Source of the DNA: CAWGCA01 sp963820955 | Lineage (GTDB): Bacteria > Pseudomonadota > Gammaproteobacteria > Chromatiales > Chromatiaceae | Assembly (NCBI GenBank): GCA_963820955.1 | Contig: CAWGCA010000002.1 | Coordinates: forward strand, 1-64,000 | DNA: 64,000 nt | Reading direction: 5' to 3' | Notes under the pieces: model-generated | What the model saw: the letters and a program-made list of their open reading frames with translations, nothing else | Databases searched by the model: none | Told to the model about the DNA's origin: nothing | Program-made: the position numbers and the translations under genes | In this document: positions 63,775 to 64,000 of the stretch, piece after piece | How positions within the stretch are numbered: position 1 is the first letter of the stretch | Layout of the letters: every line of letters begins with the position of its first letter

Positions 63775-64000
63775 CCCCTCCTTATCTCATAAAATGGGGA
63801 TTGCTTAGGCAAAAAACACCCCTCGCCTGCGGGCTGAAGAATGCTCAAATATGCGTGTCCGGATTCCGGGTAAATCAATCCGTTTGGCCAGCACCACAGC
63901 GTCGATCTTTACAGCATTCGAGCATATTGAAGTGTTCACCCCAAGCCAAACACGCAATCAGAGATCTCTTCCTGGTTAACCCACTGGTGTTAGGGACTGC
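63775..64000. other. Window-end intergenic sequence
   Basis: No gene or RNA recognised before the window ends. Confidence 0.4.

Overview
The window looks like a chromosomal segment of a gammaproteobacterium, probably an environmental, possibly sulfur-oxidising, relative of the Chromatiales or Sedimenticola group. The evidence is the class of PdxH, HtpX-like, DUF3429, TIGR01777 and DUF6279 proteins, a PEP-CTERM-like exported protein, and the heavy load of introns, MITEs and islands. The genus is inference only. No rRNA, complete tRNA or CRISPR array was seen.

Layout. (1) 1-3.0 kb: a group II intron (minus strand, reverse transcriptase cut by the window edge) preceded by two exact tandem 885-bp units that look like ORF-less group II intron RNA. 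(2) 3.05-16.1 kb: three copies of a tmRNA/tRNA 3' end (3051-3080, 5621-5650, 16092-16122) mark a stack of islands integrated at an RNA gene. The first small island holds a VapBC-type toxin-antitoxin pair. The second carries an exported catalase-peroxidase (katG), an IS21 relic and a long minus-strand copper-resistance block (CopA, CopB, DUF411, cytochrome c, small Cys/His-rich exported proteins). (3) 16.1-28.6 kb: accessory and housekeeping mixture with a small unknown operon, a creatininase-family amidohydrolase, two RRM-like genes, an RND efflux pair whose pump gene is frameshifted, a PEP-CTERM-like protein and a YiiX-type peptidase. (4) 29.1-49.7 kb: a photooxidative-stress island. It has an ECF sigma factor with its ChrR anti-sigma factor, a fasciclin protein, a CIA30 protein and a photolyase. 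A nine-gene minus-strand operon in which every gene overlaps the next (flavin amine-oxidase-like, DUF1365, Cfa-like methyltransferase, chalcone-isomerase-like, MFS, DUF3833 lipoprotein, SDR, SnoaL-like, MerR-B12 photoreceptor) faces a divergent plus-strand series (54-aa protein, glutathione peroxidase, DUF3429, TIGR01777, SDR, ABC1 kinase). (5) 49.7-64 kb: envelope and miscellaneous genes (DUF6279 lipoprotein, kelch protein, MipA, LON-domain protein, FAD/NAD(P) oxidoreductase, second fasciclin, BON protein, M48 protease) with several pseudogenes.

How it works together (inference from sequence). The intergenic region 43147-43324 carries three similar 13-bp near-palindromes of the TTGTACT...CAA type, about 5 and 6 helical turns apart, so the MerR-B12 regulator at the end of the operon probably controls both divergent transcripts in response to light. 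Four sites with the pattern TGATCC-N18-TA lie upstream of the sigma factor itself, both fasciclin genes and the divergent glutathione-peroxidase transcript, and resemble the promoter known for the Rhodobacter RpoE/ChrR singlet-oxygen regulon. The output would be DNA repair, peroxide removal and methylation or oxidation of membrane lipids.

Mobile structure also includes three copies of a 218-bp MITE with 15-bp terminal inverted repeats and perfect 9-bp target duplications; one copy sits just upstream of the CIA30 gene.
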